DNA of 64,000 nt from Chloroflexota bacterium (GCA_947475545.1 CANJLL010000002.1:270950-334949), one strand, 5' to 3'. Counted from the stretch's first letter, positions 25,219 to 37,899 are shown. Notes: generated by a model from the letters alone, not told the origin. Program-made: numbers and translations.

Positions 25219-26234
25219 CCCTCGCCTGAATCACGGAAGAGGCGGCCGGCCACCGGCACGAAGGCGAAGTCGTAGCTGGTGGGATGGAGGGTGAGCAGCA
25301 GCACCCCGTAAGTCTGGTCGTCGTGCGACACGGTGTTGGGGATGGGCCGATCGATCTCGTAGTGTCCGACGCCGCCCGTCCCAACCACCCACTGCCGGAC
25401 GCCGTGCGCGGGATCCAGGACGCCGGCCGCCGTCTGGGGCTCGAAGCGCTGGTAGTTGTGGTCGTGGCCGGCCAGCATGAGCTCGGCGCCACCGTCGACC
25501 AGCGCCTGCCAGAGCGCGCTGATCCCAGGGTCGCTCCCGTGCGTCCCGGATGAGAACCGGGGGTGATGCGTGTAGGCGAGGGCGCACCGCGTGGGGTGGG
25601 CGGCCAGGTCGGCCCGCAACCACTGCTCCTGCATTGAGCCGGCACCGTGGGCAATCTCGGAGTTGAGCGCGTAGATCCGCCACGCGCCCAGGTCGTAGGC
25701 GTAGTAGCCCATCGCGGGATCGCCGGCCGTTGCTTCCCAATACGCGAAGTAGTCCGCTGCGTCGGCCGTGTGGTACTCGTGGTTGCCGGGGATGGGCCGC
25801 GTGATCGCCCGTTGCCGGCCCCAGGTGGGGTCGTAGTTGCTGGCGAACTCGCTGACGGTGCCGCTCTCGTACGCGAGGTCGCCGGCCGCGAAGACCGTGA
25901 CGCGGCCCGGGTTGGCCGCGACGATCGCGTCGAGCAAGAGGGCCGTGGCCTGGTCGCCGCCACGCTCGCCGGACGGGCCGGAGGCGATGTCGCCGGCACC
26001 CACGAAGACGGGGTCGGTCCCGCGGACCGCAAGGTCGATCGGCGGCGGCAGGACAACTGGGCCGGGCGAGACGGCGGCCGCCAGCGAGACCGCGACCACG
26101 ACCACCGCCAGCAGGACGGCGGCCACCGCCGGGCCGGCTCGGTCGTCCGGCTGGCGGGGGTGCGAGGCGGGCAGCCCGTCAGGACTTGGCGCGTCAGGGC
26201 GCCGCCCGCCGGGGAGCGCGGTGGATCCGGTCAT
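25203..26234 (-). CDS. Secreted metallophosphoesterase (purple acid phosphatase-like)
   Basis: A 343-residue protein. It has a Pro/Arg-rich start and a hydrophobic segment (AVAAVLLAVVVVAVSLAAAVSPG), a signal anchor or signal peptide. A calcineurin-like domain follows: VGAGDIAS (D), FAAGDLAYESG (GD.aY), IPGNHEYHT (GNHE), LAYTHHPRFSSG and LAGHDHNYQR (GHdH). This is the purple-acid-phosphatase-like order. It probably acts outside the membrane on phosphate esters. It is divergent from the fdhA N-terminal gene with only 59 bp between start codons. The GATACT box 7 bp upstream of its ATG suggests a leaderless mRNA. Confidence 0.85.
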   Translation of the reverse strand: MTGSTALPGGRRPDAPSPDGLPASHPRQPDDRAGPAVAAVLLAVVVVAVSLAAAVSPGPVVLPPPIDLAVRGTDPVFVGAGDIASGPSGERGGDQATALLLDAIVAANPGRVTVFAAGDLAYESGTVSEFASNYDPTWGRQRAITRPIPGNHEYHTADAADYFAYWEATAGDPAMGYYAYDLGAWRIYALNSEIAHGAGSMQEQWLRADLAAHPTRCALAYTHHPRFSSGTHGSDPGISALWQALVDGGAELMLAGHDHNYQRFEPQTAAGVLDPAHGVRQWVVGTGGVGHYEIDRPIPNTVSHDDQTYGVLLLTLHPTSYDFAFVPVAGRLFRDSGEGLACH

Positions 26235-26241
26235 ACGCGGG

Positions 26242-26247
26242 AGTATC
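26242..26247 (-). promoter_or_regulatory. -10 box for leaderless phosphoesterase gene
   Basis: GATACT on the minus strand, 7 nt before the ATG at 26234. Confidence 0.45.
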
Positions 26248-26280
26248 GGCCCGATGCCCCGGGAGGGTCCACCCCGGGGC

Positions 26281-26286
26281 TACACT
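26281..26286 (+). promoter_or_regulatory. -10 box for leader ORF and fdhA N-terminal gene
   Basis: TACACT ends 7 nt before the ATG at 26294. The same hexamer and spacing stand before the NuoEF gene at 21443, which suggests coordinated expression. Confidence 0.5.
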
Positions 26287-26293
26287 GGCCCGG

Positions 26294-26341
26294 ATGCTGA
26301 CCCGCGGCCTCCCCTCTCGCGCCGGGCCCTACCTGCAATGA
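26294..26341 (+). CDS. 15-codon leader ORF coupled to fdhA N-terminal gene
   Basis: ATG at 26294 encodes MLTRGLPSRAGPYLQ and ends in a TGA that overlaps the start codon of the next gene (AATGAG). The ATG lies 7 nt after a TACACT box, so this would be the first codon of a leaderless mRNA. The next gene has no clear ribosome site, so its translation probably depends on this short ORF. I see no regulatory residue bias. Confidence 0.45.
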   Translation: MLTRGLPSRAGPYLQ

Positions 26342-27393
26342 GCGAGCACGACGCCGCTCCCCGCCCGGCCCCGTACGTCATGCCACCGGACCTCTTCGCG
26401 ATCTTCACCACGCCACCCGCCCGGGCCTCGCGAAACCCGGGGCCGCCCCCGGTCACCCGGCCGGGGGCCGTGGACCTGACCATCGACGGGCGGGCGGTCA
26501 CGGTCGCCGCCGGCGCCACCGTGCTGGACGCCTGCCGCGCCGCCGGGGCCGAGATCCCCACGCTCTGCTTCGCCGAGAACCTGGCGCCGGTCAACGTGTG
26601 CCGCCTGTGCGTCGTGGAGGTGACGGGCAACCGCGCGCTGGTCCCGGCCTGCTCGCGGGTCGTGGAGCCGGGCATGGAGGTGGGCACCGAGACGGAGCGG
26701 GTTCGCTCCGCCCGCAAGGGCGTCCTGGAGCTGCTGGCCTCATCGGTCGACGTCGGTCTGGCCGGGCCCGCCCAGCCGGATGGCTCGCTCGCCGCGTGGG
26801 TAGACCGGTACCACGCCGACCCGGCCAGGTTCGGCCCCCCGTCCACCCCGTCCGGCCCCGATGAGCGCGACGCCCTCGCGCCCGGCCATCACCACGCACC
26901 GTCTGGCGTAGTGGCCGCCACCGTGGCCCAGCCCGTGAAGGTGGACAACAACCTGTACGTCCGCGACTACGCCCGCTGCATCCTCTGCTACAAGTGCGTC
27001 GAGGCGTGCGGGACGGACGCGCAGAACACGTTCGCCATCGCGGTGGCGGGGCGCGGGTTCGACGCCCGGATCTCCACGGAGTTCAACGTCGGCCTGCCCG
27101 ATTCGGCCTGCGTCTACTGCGGCAACTGCATCGGGGTGTGCCCCACCGGGGCGCTCATGTTCCGGTCCGAGCACGAGATGCGGGCCGCGGGGACCTGGGA
27201 CGAGGCCGTCCAGTCCGTGACGGAGACCATCTGCCCGTACTGCGGCGTGGGCTGCTCGCTGGAGCTCCACGTCCAGGACAACCGGATCGTGAAGGTGACC
27301 TCGCCGGCCGATTCGTCGATCACGGTCGGCCACCTGTGCGTCAAGGGCCGCTTCGGGTTCGACTTCGTCCAGAGCCGCGGCGGGGACGGGTAG
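26338..27393 (+). CDS. Formate dehydrogenase alpha subunit, iron-sulfur N-terminal part
   Basis: A 351-residue protein. A NuoG-type [2Fe-2S] ferredoxin domain comes first (cysteines 77, 88, 91, 105), then two [4Fe-4S] clusters in a NuoI-like module (C214, C217, C220, C224; C258, C261, C264, C268). Last comes the [4Fe-4S] subdomain of a molybdopterin oxidoreductase (ICPYCGVGC, C299/C302/C306, and C334 in HLCVKGRFGFDFV). It stops there, exactly where the 16314-18233 protein begins, so the two together equal one full-length FdhA. It lacks the molybdopterin domain and could not work alone. A His/Pro-rich linker (residues 165-195) separates the first two modules. Confidence 0.88.
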   Translation: MSEHDAAPRPAPYVMPPDLFAIFTTPPARASRNPGPPPVTRPGAVDLTIDGRAVTVAAGATVLDACRAAGAEIPTLCFAENLAPVNVCRLCVVEVTGNRALVPACSRVVEPGMEVGTETERVRSARKGVLELLASSVDVGLAGPAQPDGSLAAWVDRYHADPARFGPPSTPSGPDERDALAPGHHHAPSGVVAATVAQPVKVDNNLYVRDYARCILCYKCVEACGTDAQNTFAIAVAGRGFDARISTEFNVGLPDSACVYCGNCIGVCPTGALMFRSEHEMRAAGTWDEAVQSVTETICPYCGVGCSLELHVQDNRIVKVTSPADSSITVGHLCVKGRFGFDFVQSRGGDG

Positions 27394-27401
27394 GCGGCCA
27401 C

Positions 27402-27692
27402 ATGGGGCTTGGATGGCTGCCGGGCCTGATCGCCGTGGTTGGGCTGCTGATCCCCACCGTGGCGGGCGGATTCGCCGAGTGGCCGATGCTGGTGGGCTGG
27501 CTGGCGGTGCTGGCGGTGTTCGCCTGGCTGGCACCGGCCGTCCTGCCCACACGCCGCCATCGGATCACGGCCTCGGCGACCTTCCTGCCGGTGCTCTTCC
27601 TGCTGGGCTGGGAGGGCGGCTGGTGGCTGATTCCGGCCGACCTGGTCTGGCTGCTGGTGGCGCGGCGCAGCGGGGCCGAACGGACGGCATGA
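27402..27692 (+). CDS. Small hydrophobic membrane protein
   Basis: A 96-residue protein with three to four hydrophobic helices (GWLPGLIAVVGLLIPTVAGG, LVGWLAVLAVFAWLAPAVL, ASATFLPVLFLLGWEGG, LIPADLVWLLVA). It starts 8 nt after the FdhA N-terminal gene and is probably cotranscribed with it. The family is not recognised; a membrane anchor for the complex is possible but there is no direct evidence. Confidence 0.6.
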   Translation: MGLGWLPGLIAVVGLLIPTVAGGFAEWPMLVGWLAVLAVFAWLAPAVLPTRRHRITASATFLPVLFLLGWEGGWWLIPADLVWLLVARRSGAERTA

Positions 27693-27700
27693 TGAACCAA

Positions 27701-27750
27701 GGGGCGGAGCGCCCCGGGCTCCAGCCGAACCGGCCACCCGCCTGGCCGGT
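27701..27750. terminator. Two hairpins between convergent operons
   Basis: GGGGCG-GAG-CGCCCC at 27701-27715 and ACCGGCC/GGCCGGT at 27729-27735 with 27744-27750 lie between the fdh operon and the gamma-glutamyltransferase gene. They have no T-run but are in the expected terminator position for both. Confidence 0.5.
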
Positions 27751-27762
27751 CGCCCCGCTCCC

Positions 27763-29664
27763 CTACCGGCCCACCGCGTAGCCCTGCATCCCGCGCGGGT
27801 TTGCGGCCCCGTACAGCACGCCCGTCCGCGCGTCGCGCGCCACCGACGAGATCCGCGCCAGCGTCCACGGCCCCACCACCGTGACCTTGTGGCCGCGCGC
27901 CCGGAGCGCCCCGATGGTCCGCGCGCCCAGCCGGGATTCCACGACGATCTCCCCCGGCGCGCTGCCCCTCGGGTAGAACGACGACGGGAAGTGCGTGGTG
28001 TGCCAGATCGGCGCGTCGATGGCCGCCTGCAGGTTCATCCCCGACACCGCGTGGGCCAGGAAGAACATCAGCTGCCATTGGTCCTGCTGGTCGCCGCCCG
28101 GCGTGCCGAACGACAGCGCCGCCCGCCCGTCCCGGAACGCCAGCGACGGCGTCAGCGTGGTTCGCGGCCGCTTCCCGGGCGCCAGCGAGTTGGGCAGCCC
28201 CGGCTCCAGCCAGAACATCTGCAGGCGCGTGCCCAGGCAGAAGCCCAGCTCCGGGATGGTGGGCGAGGACTGGAGCCAGCCGCCGCTGGGCGTGGCCGAG
28301 ACCATGTTCCCCCAGCGATCCACCACGTCGAGGTGGCAGGTGTCGCCCTTGGAGCGCTTGCGCAGCCCGGCCAGGGTGGGCTCGCCCGCGCCCGGAGCCT
28401 GGGCTGCTGCCGAACCGCCGCCGGCTGCCGCCCGAACCTTCAGCGTGGGGTCCCCCGCCCCCGCCCCGGCCGCAGCCACGAACGGCGCCGACAGGATCGC
28501 CGGGAGCACCGGCATGCGCCCGCCGGGCGAGCCGGGCCGGAGGTCCATCGAGGCCGTAGGCCCAACCAGCGCCCGCCGCGCGGCGGCGTACTCCGGGCTG
28601 AGCAGGTCCGCGTACGGCACGCCCGGGTCGTCGCCGTACCAGGCCTCGCGATCCGCGAACGCCAGCTTGGCGCACTCCACCACGGTGTGGACCATCTCCG
28701 CGGTGCCGTGGCGGAGCGCCCGATCCGGGAACCCGTCGAGCAGTGCCAGCTGCTGGAGGAGGACCGGGCCCTGGCCCCAGGCGTGCGTCTTGCAGACGGT
28801 CCAGCCGCGGAAGTCGTAGGTCAGCGGCGGCTCGTAGGGCGACGCGTAGCCCCACATGTCCTGGCCGGTCAGGACGCCGGCGTGCGCCTCCCCGGACGAA
28901 TCCAGGAACGCCTGTCGCGCGAAGCGGTCCACCGCGTCGGCGACGAAGCCACGGTTCCAGGCCATCCGGGCCCGCTCCATCTCCTCTGCGCGGTCCGGGC
29001 CGCTGGGGCCGCTGGGGCCCTTGCCAGCTTCGGCCTCGCGGAGCAGTCGCTCCCAGGTGTCGGCCAGGGTGGAATTCCGGAACAGCGTCCCCGGGGAGGG
29101 CACGCGGCCCTGGTCCAGCCACAGGTCGGCGGACGGGCCCCACGCCTCGCGGAAGAGCGGCGCGACGTCCGCGATGGTGCCGCAGGTGGTGTCCAGGAGG
29201 GGGTGGCCGTCGCGGGCGTACCCGATGGCATACTTGAGGATCTCGCGCAGCGGCAGGGTGCCGTGGTCGCGCAGCAGCGTGAGCCACGCGTCCACCGTGC
29301 CGGGGATCGCGGCCGCCAGCAGCCCGTTGTCGGGGATCAGCTGGAGTCCCAGGCCTTCGAAATGCTCGCGCGTGGCGCCGGCCGGCGCGGGGCCCTGGCC
29401 AGAGAGCACGGTGGCCCGGTCGTCGCCGGCCTTTGCGAAGAGAAGCGGCATGTCGCCGCCGGGGCCATTGAGATGCGGCTCCACGACCTGGAGCGTGAAC
29501 CCCGTGGCGGCGGCGGCATCGAAGGCGTTCCCGCCCGCCTCCAGCGCCGCCATGCCCGCCGCGGACGCGATCCAGTGGGTGGACGCGACCATGCCAAAGG
29601 TGCCCGCCAGTTGCGGTCGCGTGGTGAAGCCGGCGGTGCTCAGCGTGCGGGGTGCGCGGGCCAT
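27763..29664 (-). CDS. ggt: Gamma-glutamyltransferase family protein
   Basis: A 633-residue Ntn-hydrolase. The N-terminal half has ASTHWIASAAGMAALEAGGNAFDAAAATGFTL and PHLNGPGGD (consensus sGiGGg). The self-cleavage site is at GDTCHLDVVDRWGNMVS, with the nucleophile threonine near residue 440, followed by RPRTTLTPSLAFRDG and SFGTPGGDQQDQW. Related enzymes hydrolyse gamma-glutamyl amides such as glutathione or act on acylated antibiotics and cephalosporins. No signal peptide is evident, unlike the periplasmic GGTs. The start has an AGGA ribosome site. Downstream of an amidohydrolase and an exporter, it may belong to a catabolic or detoxification operon. Confidence 0.87.
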   Translation of the reverse strand: MARAPRTLSTAGFTTRPQLAGTFGMVASTHWIASAAGMAALEAGGNAFDAAAATGFTLQVVEPHLNGPGGDMPLLFAKAGDDRATVLSGQGPAPAGATREHFEGLGLQLIPDNGLLAAAIPGTVDAWLTLLRDHGTLPLREILKYAIGYARDGHPLLDTTCGTIADVAPLFREAWGPSADLWLDQGRVPSPGTLFRNSTLADTWERLLREAEAGKGPSGPSGPDRAEEMERARMAWNRGFVADAVDRFARQAFLDSSGEAHAGVLTGQDMWGYASPYEPPLTYDFRGWTVCKTHAWGQGPVLLQQLALLDGFPDRALRHGTAEMVHTVVECAKLAFADREAWYGDDPGVPYADLLSPEYAAARRALVGPTASMDLRPGSPGGRMPVLPAILSAPFVAAAGAGAGDPTLKVRAAAGGGSAAAQAPGAGEPTLAGLRKRSKGDTCHLDVVDRWGNMVSATPSGGWLQSSPTIPELGFCLGTRLQMFWLEPGLPNSLAPGKRPRTTLTPSLAFRDGRAALSFGTPGGDQQDQWQLMFFLAHAVSGMNLQAAIDAPIWHTTHFPSSFYPRGSAPGEIVVESRLGARTIGALRARGHKVTVVGPWTLARISSVARDARTGVLYGAANPRGMQGYAVGR

Positions 29665-29695
29665 GGGGGGTTCCTCGTGACGGTTCGGGCCAAGC

Positions 29696-31387
29696 CTACG
29701 CCAGCCCGCCGGCGACTTCGTGGACCACGCGTCCGCCGACGGTTGTCAGCGGCACCGGGAGGGTCCGAACCTCGTCGGGAGCGCACTCGAAGATGGGCCG
29801 GTCCAGGACGGCGAGGTCGGCCAGCTTGCCGGCCTCGATCGAGCCCTTGTCGTCCTCCTCGAACGTGAGGCGGGCGGCGTCGAGGGTGAGCGCCCGGAGC
29901 GCCCGCTCCACCGTCACGCGCTGGCCCTCGCCCAGGACCTGCCCGCCCCGGTCCCGCCGCTCCACCGCCGCGGCCAGCGCCCAGAGCGCCGAGTACGGCT
30001 TGTTGTCGGTGGACAGCGCCCAGGGGAGGCCCTCGGCGTCGAAGTCGACGTGGGGACACAGCCGCTCCGGGTCCCCGCCGGCCGCCAGGTACGCCGAGCC
30101 GGACTTCCAGATGTAGGCGCTGGGCTGGGTGGTGGCAATAGCGCCCAGGTCGCGCATCCGGCGGATGGCCTGGGGCGACGCGTCGCGGAGGTGCTCCAGG
30201 ACGGGGCGCAGGTCGCGGATCGGATGGACGCGGTCGACCGCCTCCAGGACGTCCAGCACCGTGGCCAGCGTCGTCGCGTCGTTGACCAGGGTGTTGATCC
30301 GGACGCGGTTGGCCGCGGCGGCCAGGCACAGGTCGTGGAAGTCGCGCTCCTCGAACTCGGCTTCCACGAAGCCGCCCCAGGCCGTGTACGGGAGGCCGTC
30401 GAAGAGGATCCGCGTCACGTCATTCGGGTGGCCCAGGCCCAGGAAGACGCCGCCGAATCGGAGCCAGGCGTCGCCGGTGCCGTGCCGGCCGCTGGCGAAG
30501 GGGAGCCAGCGCTCGATGGCTTCGATGCCTTCGGCCGCCGTCCCCCAGGTGGGGCTCAGGACCAGGTGGGCCCGGACGGTCATCTCCCCGGCCTCGTGGA
30601 GCTGGCGGTAGACGCGCTGAACCTCCGGCGCGACGCCGTGCGCCTCGTAGACGCTGGTGGTCCCCGCCGAGAGCGCGCGCGCCATCGCGGTCCTGAGGCC
30701 GCGGACGCGGTGCTCGTGGGTGAAGCGCGGGACGCCGGCGAAGGTGGTGAACTCCAGGACCGGCACGTGCGCGTGCTCGCGGAAGATGCCGGTGGGCTCG
30801 CCGTCCGCGTCGTGCTCGATCGCCACCATCGACGCCGGGGGCGCGGTGTCGCGGGTCACGCCGGCGCGGGAGAGGGCCAGCGAGTTGGCCACGGACGTGA
30901 TGGGCGGCTTGTCCCAGTAGCCCCAGATGCCGCGGATGTAGACGGGGTGGTTGGGCGCGGCGGCGTCCAGCTCGTGGCGGTTGGGGAATCGGCCCTCGGC
31001 CAGCGTGGCTTCGGGCCTGAAGTAGTACGGGGGCGTGCCCACGGGCATCGTGACGATCCACTCGCCGGGCGGTGTGGCGGCCGCCAGCGCCCGGATTCGG
31101 TCCTGGATGTCCGCGATGGAGTGGCAGCCCTTCAGGTTGGGGAAGATGTCGCGCAGGCCCTCACGGTCCAGGTGGGCGTGGCCGTCGATCAGGCCGGGGA
31201 TGACGGTCCGGCCGCCGAGGTCCACGACGCGGGTGCGCGGGCCGCGGGCCGCCAGCGCATCGTGGTCCGTGCCGGCGACGCGGATCCGGTCGCCGCGGAT
31301 GGCGATGGCCTGGACGCGGGCCTTGCCCGGCGCCGGGTCCAGCGTGATCACGTCGCCGTTGATCAGGACGAGGTCGTCAGCATCCAT
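29696..31387 (-). CDS. YtcJ-type metal-dependent amidohydrolase
   Basis: A 563-residue amidohydrolase of the YtcJ/DUF (amidohydro_3) group. It begins DDLVLINGDVITLDP, then VVDLGGRTVIPGLIDGHAHLD with the metal-binding H-x-H, GEWIVTMPVG, and TSVYEAHGVAPE. It ends in LRALTLDAARLTFEEDDKGSIEAGKLADLAVLDRP, the hallmark C-terminal strand of this superfamily. Substrates of the family are N-acyl or amide compounds; the one here is unknown. It ends 31 nt before the gamma-glutamyltransferase start, consistent with one operon. Confidence 0.87.
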   Translation of the reverse strand: MDADDLVLINGDVITLDPAPGKARVQAIAIRGDRIRVAGTDHDALAARGPRTRVVDLGGRTVIPGLIDGHAHLDREGLRDIFPNLKGCHSIADIQDRIRALAAATPPGEWIVTMPVGTPPYYFRPEATLAEGRFPNRHELDAAAPNHPVYIRGIWGYWDKPPITSVANSLALSRAGVTRDTAPPASMVAIEHDADGEPTGIFREHAHVPVLEFTTFAGVPRFTHEHRVRGLRTAMARALSAGTTSVYEAHGVAPEVQRVYRQLHEAGEMTVRAHLVLSPTWGTAAEGIEAIERWLPFASGRHGTGDAWLRFGGVFLGLGHPNDVTRILFDGLPYTAWGGFVEAEFEERDFHDLCLAAAANRVRINTLVNDATTLATVLDVLEAVDRVHPIRDLRPVLEHLRDASPQAIRRMRDLGAIATTQPSAYIWKSGSAYLAAGGDPERLCPHVDFDAEGLPWALSTDNKPYSALWALAAAVERRDRGGQVLGEGQRVTVERALRALTLDAARLTFEEDDKGSIEAGKLADLAVLDRPIFECAPDEVRTLPVPLTTVGGRVVHEVAGGLA

Positions 31388-31505
31388 CGTGGCAGTCGCG
31401 TGGCTCGGCCGGTGATCAGCGAGGGTGCGGGTGAGTGCGCGGCGGGCCGGCATGCGGCACGGCAGCGGCCACGGCGGCGCGACCCGGAGAACGCCGCGGC
31501 CGCGG

Positions 31506-33185
31506 TCAGTGGGCGGGTGGCGCTGTCGCGGCCGCGTCCTCGCCCATCCCGTGTCCGCGCCCGGCGGATGCCGGCAGCAGGAACGAGAGACCCAGCCCGA
31601 GCAGCACGAACGCCAGGGCGCCGAAGCCCGCGGCCCGGGCCGCGTCGACGAACGCGTCCTCGATGGCCACGACCACCAGCGCATTGGCCGGGTCCGCCTT
31701 GATCCCCGTGAGCGCCTGGCCCGCGGACTTGTCGATCGACTCGGCGATCCCGGCCTGGGCCACGGCCGGCAGCCCGGGGATTGCCGCCAGGTTCGCCTTG
31801 GTCTCCGAGAGCAGCGTGCTGAAGAGGATCGTGCCCAGGATCGCGATTCCCAGCGCCGAGCCCATCTGGCGCATCGTCGTGTTGGCACCCGAGGCCAGGC
31901 CCGACTCCTGTGGCGGGACGTCCCCCAGGACCACGTTCGCGAGCTGCGCCGTGGCGAAGCCGACGCCGATCCCGTACACGAACAGCGGCGGCACCAGCAC
32001 CAGCGGGTTGATGTCCTTGCCGATCATCAGCGTGGTCCACAGGATGCCCACCGCCTCCAGGCCCATGCCCAGGGTGACCACCCGGCGCGGGCCGGAGCGC
32101 CGGGCGATGCCGGCCGCGGCGGGCGCCGCGAAGAACGCGCCGACCGCCAGCGACAGGAAGACCAGGCCGGTCTGGAAGGCCGTCAGGCCCAGCACCGCCT
32201 GGAGGAAGAGCGGCAGCGCGAACAGGAGCCCGAACTCACCCAGCGAGACGATGGTCCCCGCCAGGTTGCCGTAGCGGAAGGTGGGGACCCGCCACAGGTC
32301 GAAGTCGAAGAGGTACGCGACGCCCGCCCGCTTCCGGCCGGTCTCCACGATGTAGAACAGGACGAGCGCGACGAGCGAGACGGCGATCGCCACCGGGATG
32401 ACCGAGATCGGCGCGTCCAGGGGCCAGCTGAGCCCGGCCAGGTTGATCGCCTTCTCGGGCGCCCACCAGCCGTACGCCCGGCCCTCGATGAGCGCGAAGA
32501 CAATACCGGCCAGGCCCACGGTCACGAGGATGAAGCCCAGCGGGTCCAGCCCGCGCTTGGCGTCCTGGTCCTTGGACTCGCGGATGTACCGGAGCGTGCC
32601 CAGCACCGCGATCAGACCGATGGGGACGTTGATGAAGAACGCCCAGCGCCACGACAGCTCGGTGGTCAGCCAGCCGCCCAGCAGCGGGCCGATTGCGGCC
32701 ATGCCACCGATGACCGAGCCCCAGATCCCGAACGCGATCGCGCGGTCGCGCCCTCGGAAGTTGTTGTTGAGGATCGACTGGGTCGCGGGCAGGATCATCG
32801 CGCCGCCGACGCCCTGGAGCAGCCGGGCGACGATCAGCAACGTGCCGTTGGGAGCCGCGCCGGCCAGCACGGACGAGGCGATGAAGACGAACAGGCCCAG
32901 GATGTACAGGCGGCGGCGGCCCGTCAGGTCGCCGATCCGCCCCAGCGAGATCAGGAACGCGGCGAAGACCAGCGCGTACGTGGTATTCACCCACTCCGCG
33001 GTCGCGCCGTCGAGCTTGAGCTCGGCGATGATTGCGGGCACGGCGACGTTCACGATGGTCGCGTCCACGATGATCATGGCCACGCCGACGCTGAGCATCG
33101 CGAGGCCCAGCCAGCGGCCCTTGCCGGCGCTGTCCATCGACGTCTCGCCGCCGGGAAGCCCGGGCGCGCGGGTGCTGTTGGTCAT
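31506..33185 (-). CDS. DHA2/EmrB-family multidrug MFS transporter
   Basis: A 559-residue protein with about 14 membrane helices. Motif C-like and family signatures are visible: MIIVDATIVNVAVPAI in TM1 (D.TIVNVALP), LISLGRIGDLTGRRRLYI (motif A, loop 2-3), LQGVGGAMILPATQSI, and PLLGGWLTTELSWRWAFFINVPIG. These define the drug:H+ antiporter-2 (EmrB/QacA) group. The substrate is unknown. The start at 33185 follows a short leader with a TCC-rich ribosome complement (GGAGGATCC). The amidohydrolase follows 118 nt downstream. Confidence 0.9.
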   Translation of the reverse strand: MTNSTRAPGLPGGETSMDSAGKGRWLGLAMLSVGVAMIIVDATIVNVAVPAIIAELKLDGATAEWVNTTYALVFAAFLISLGRIGDLTGRRRLYILGLFVFIASSVLAGAAPNGTLLIVARLLQGVGGAMILPATQSILNNNFRGRDRAIAFGIWGSVIGGMAAIGPLLGGWLTTELSWRWAFFINVPIGLIAVLGTLRYIRESKDQDAKRGLDPLGFILVTVGLAGIVFALIEGRAYGWWAPEKAINLAGLSWPLDAPISVIPVAIAVSLVALVLFYIVETGRKRAGVAYLFDFDLWRVPTFRYGNLAGTIVSLGEFGLLFALPLFLQAVLGLTAFQTGLVFLSLAVGAFFAAPAAAGIARRSGPRRVVTLGMGLEAVGILWTTLMIGKDINPLVLVPPLFVYGIGVGFATAQLANVVLGDVPPQESGLASGANTTMRQMGSALGIAILGTILFSTLLSETKANLAAIPGLPAVAQAGIAESIDKSAGQALTGIKADPANALVVVAIEDAFVDAARAAGFGALAFVLLGLGLSFLLPASAGRGHGMGEDAAATAPPAH

Positions 33186-33333
33186 TGCGTGGTGGATCCT
33201 CCGGTGGAGTGCGGCGCGGTCGAAAGCCACCCCGGCAGAAACTCGCAGACTCGGGAGCAGATGGGACGTTGCGCGCATTCTGGGCCATGACCGCCGATGC
33301 GTGCACGCGGCGCCTTCGCCCGGCGGCAAGGGG

Positions 33334-33962
33334 CTACGTCGATCCCAGGTGCCACTGGATGCTACCTGTATGGCAGAAGTCGAGGACCAGGCACGCGCCG
33401 CCCGTCAGATCCCAGTCTCGACCGGCAATGAACGGCCCGCGATCCACGACCGGGACCGTGACCACCACCCCGTTGGACGGGTTTCGGAACGTCACGAGCG
33501 TCCCGCACGGAAGCGTGCGATGCGCCCCGCCCAGCAGGGCCTCAGTCATGACCCCCGGGCAGGCCAGGCCATGACCATAGAAGCCGGGGCCATAGAAGCT
33601 GGGACTGGACAAGCGCCAGGCGGGCTCGGCCAGCTCGATCACGGGCGGCTCGGGCGGCAGGGCCGGGGGCGGGGCCGCCTCGTCGGCGACCTGGTCATGC
33701 CGCGTCTGGGCGAAGCGCCCGGGACCATTGAGATGGCCCTCGGACTCGTTCGCCACAGCCGGTTCGGACTGCGTCGTTGCGGGACTCCCGGACGGCCGGA
33801 CTGGGCCTCGTGGGCGAGGACCTTGCCCATGGGTGACCCGAGGCTGGGACCTCGAGAGACAACCGTTCCGGGTGCGGCAACCAGGGCGAGCGCAACCATC
33901 AAGGCGGCGCGCGCGACGGGTCTGGGGAGTCGCACCAGTCCCCACCATGCCAGCCGGCGCAC
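33334..33962 (-). pseudogene. RlpA/3D-like secreted protein split by a frameshift
   Basis: Read from GTG 33962, the protein opens with a good signal peptide (PVARAALMVALALVAAPGTVVS). The C-terminal double-psi beta-barrel domain of RlpA/expansin type (FYGPGFYGHGLACPG ... AHRTLPCGTLVTFRNP ... VPVVDRGPFIAGRDWDLT) lies in another frame down to 33334. One base missing near 33790 would join them into about 210 residues through a Pro/Ala/Glu-rich linker. RlpA-like proteins bind or cleave denuded peptidoglycan. Without the repair, the barrel frame still opens upstream but lacks a signal sequence. This is an assembly error or a recent mutation; I cannot tell which. Confidence 0.62.
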
Positions 33963-33983
33963 CGTCGGCCATAATCCCGGCAG
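33963..33983. promoter_or_regulatory. Symmetric divergent leaderless promoter
   Basis: CATAAT (33970-33975, plus) and GATTAT (33976-33971, minus) overlap on the same bases. Each lies 8 nt from a start codon: metH ATG at 33984 and the RlpA-like GTG at 33962. One AT-rich patch appears to serve both directions. Confidence 0.5.
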
Positions 33984-37784
<3,801 letters not shown>

Positions 37785-37899
37785 GCGCGACGACCGCTTG
37801 GCCGTCGCCCCGGCGTTGACCGCCACGTTCGCGGCGATCCCCGATGCCCCCCGAATGGGCCATGACGGTCGGGCCACCTCTTTTACCCGCCACATCGCG

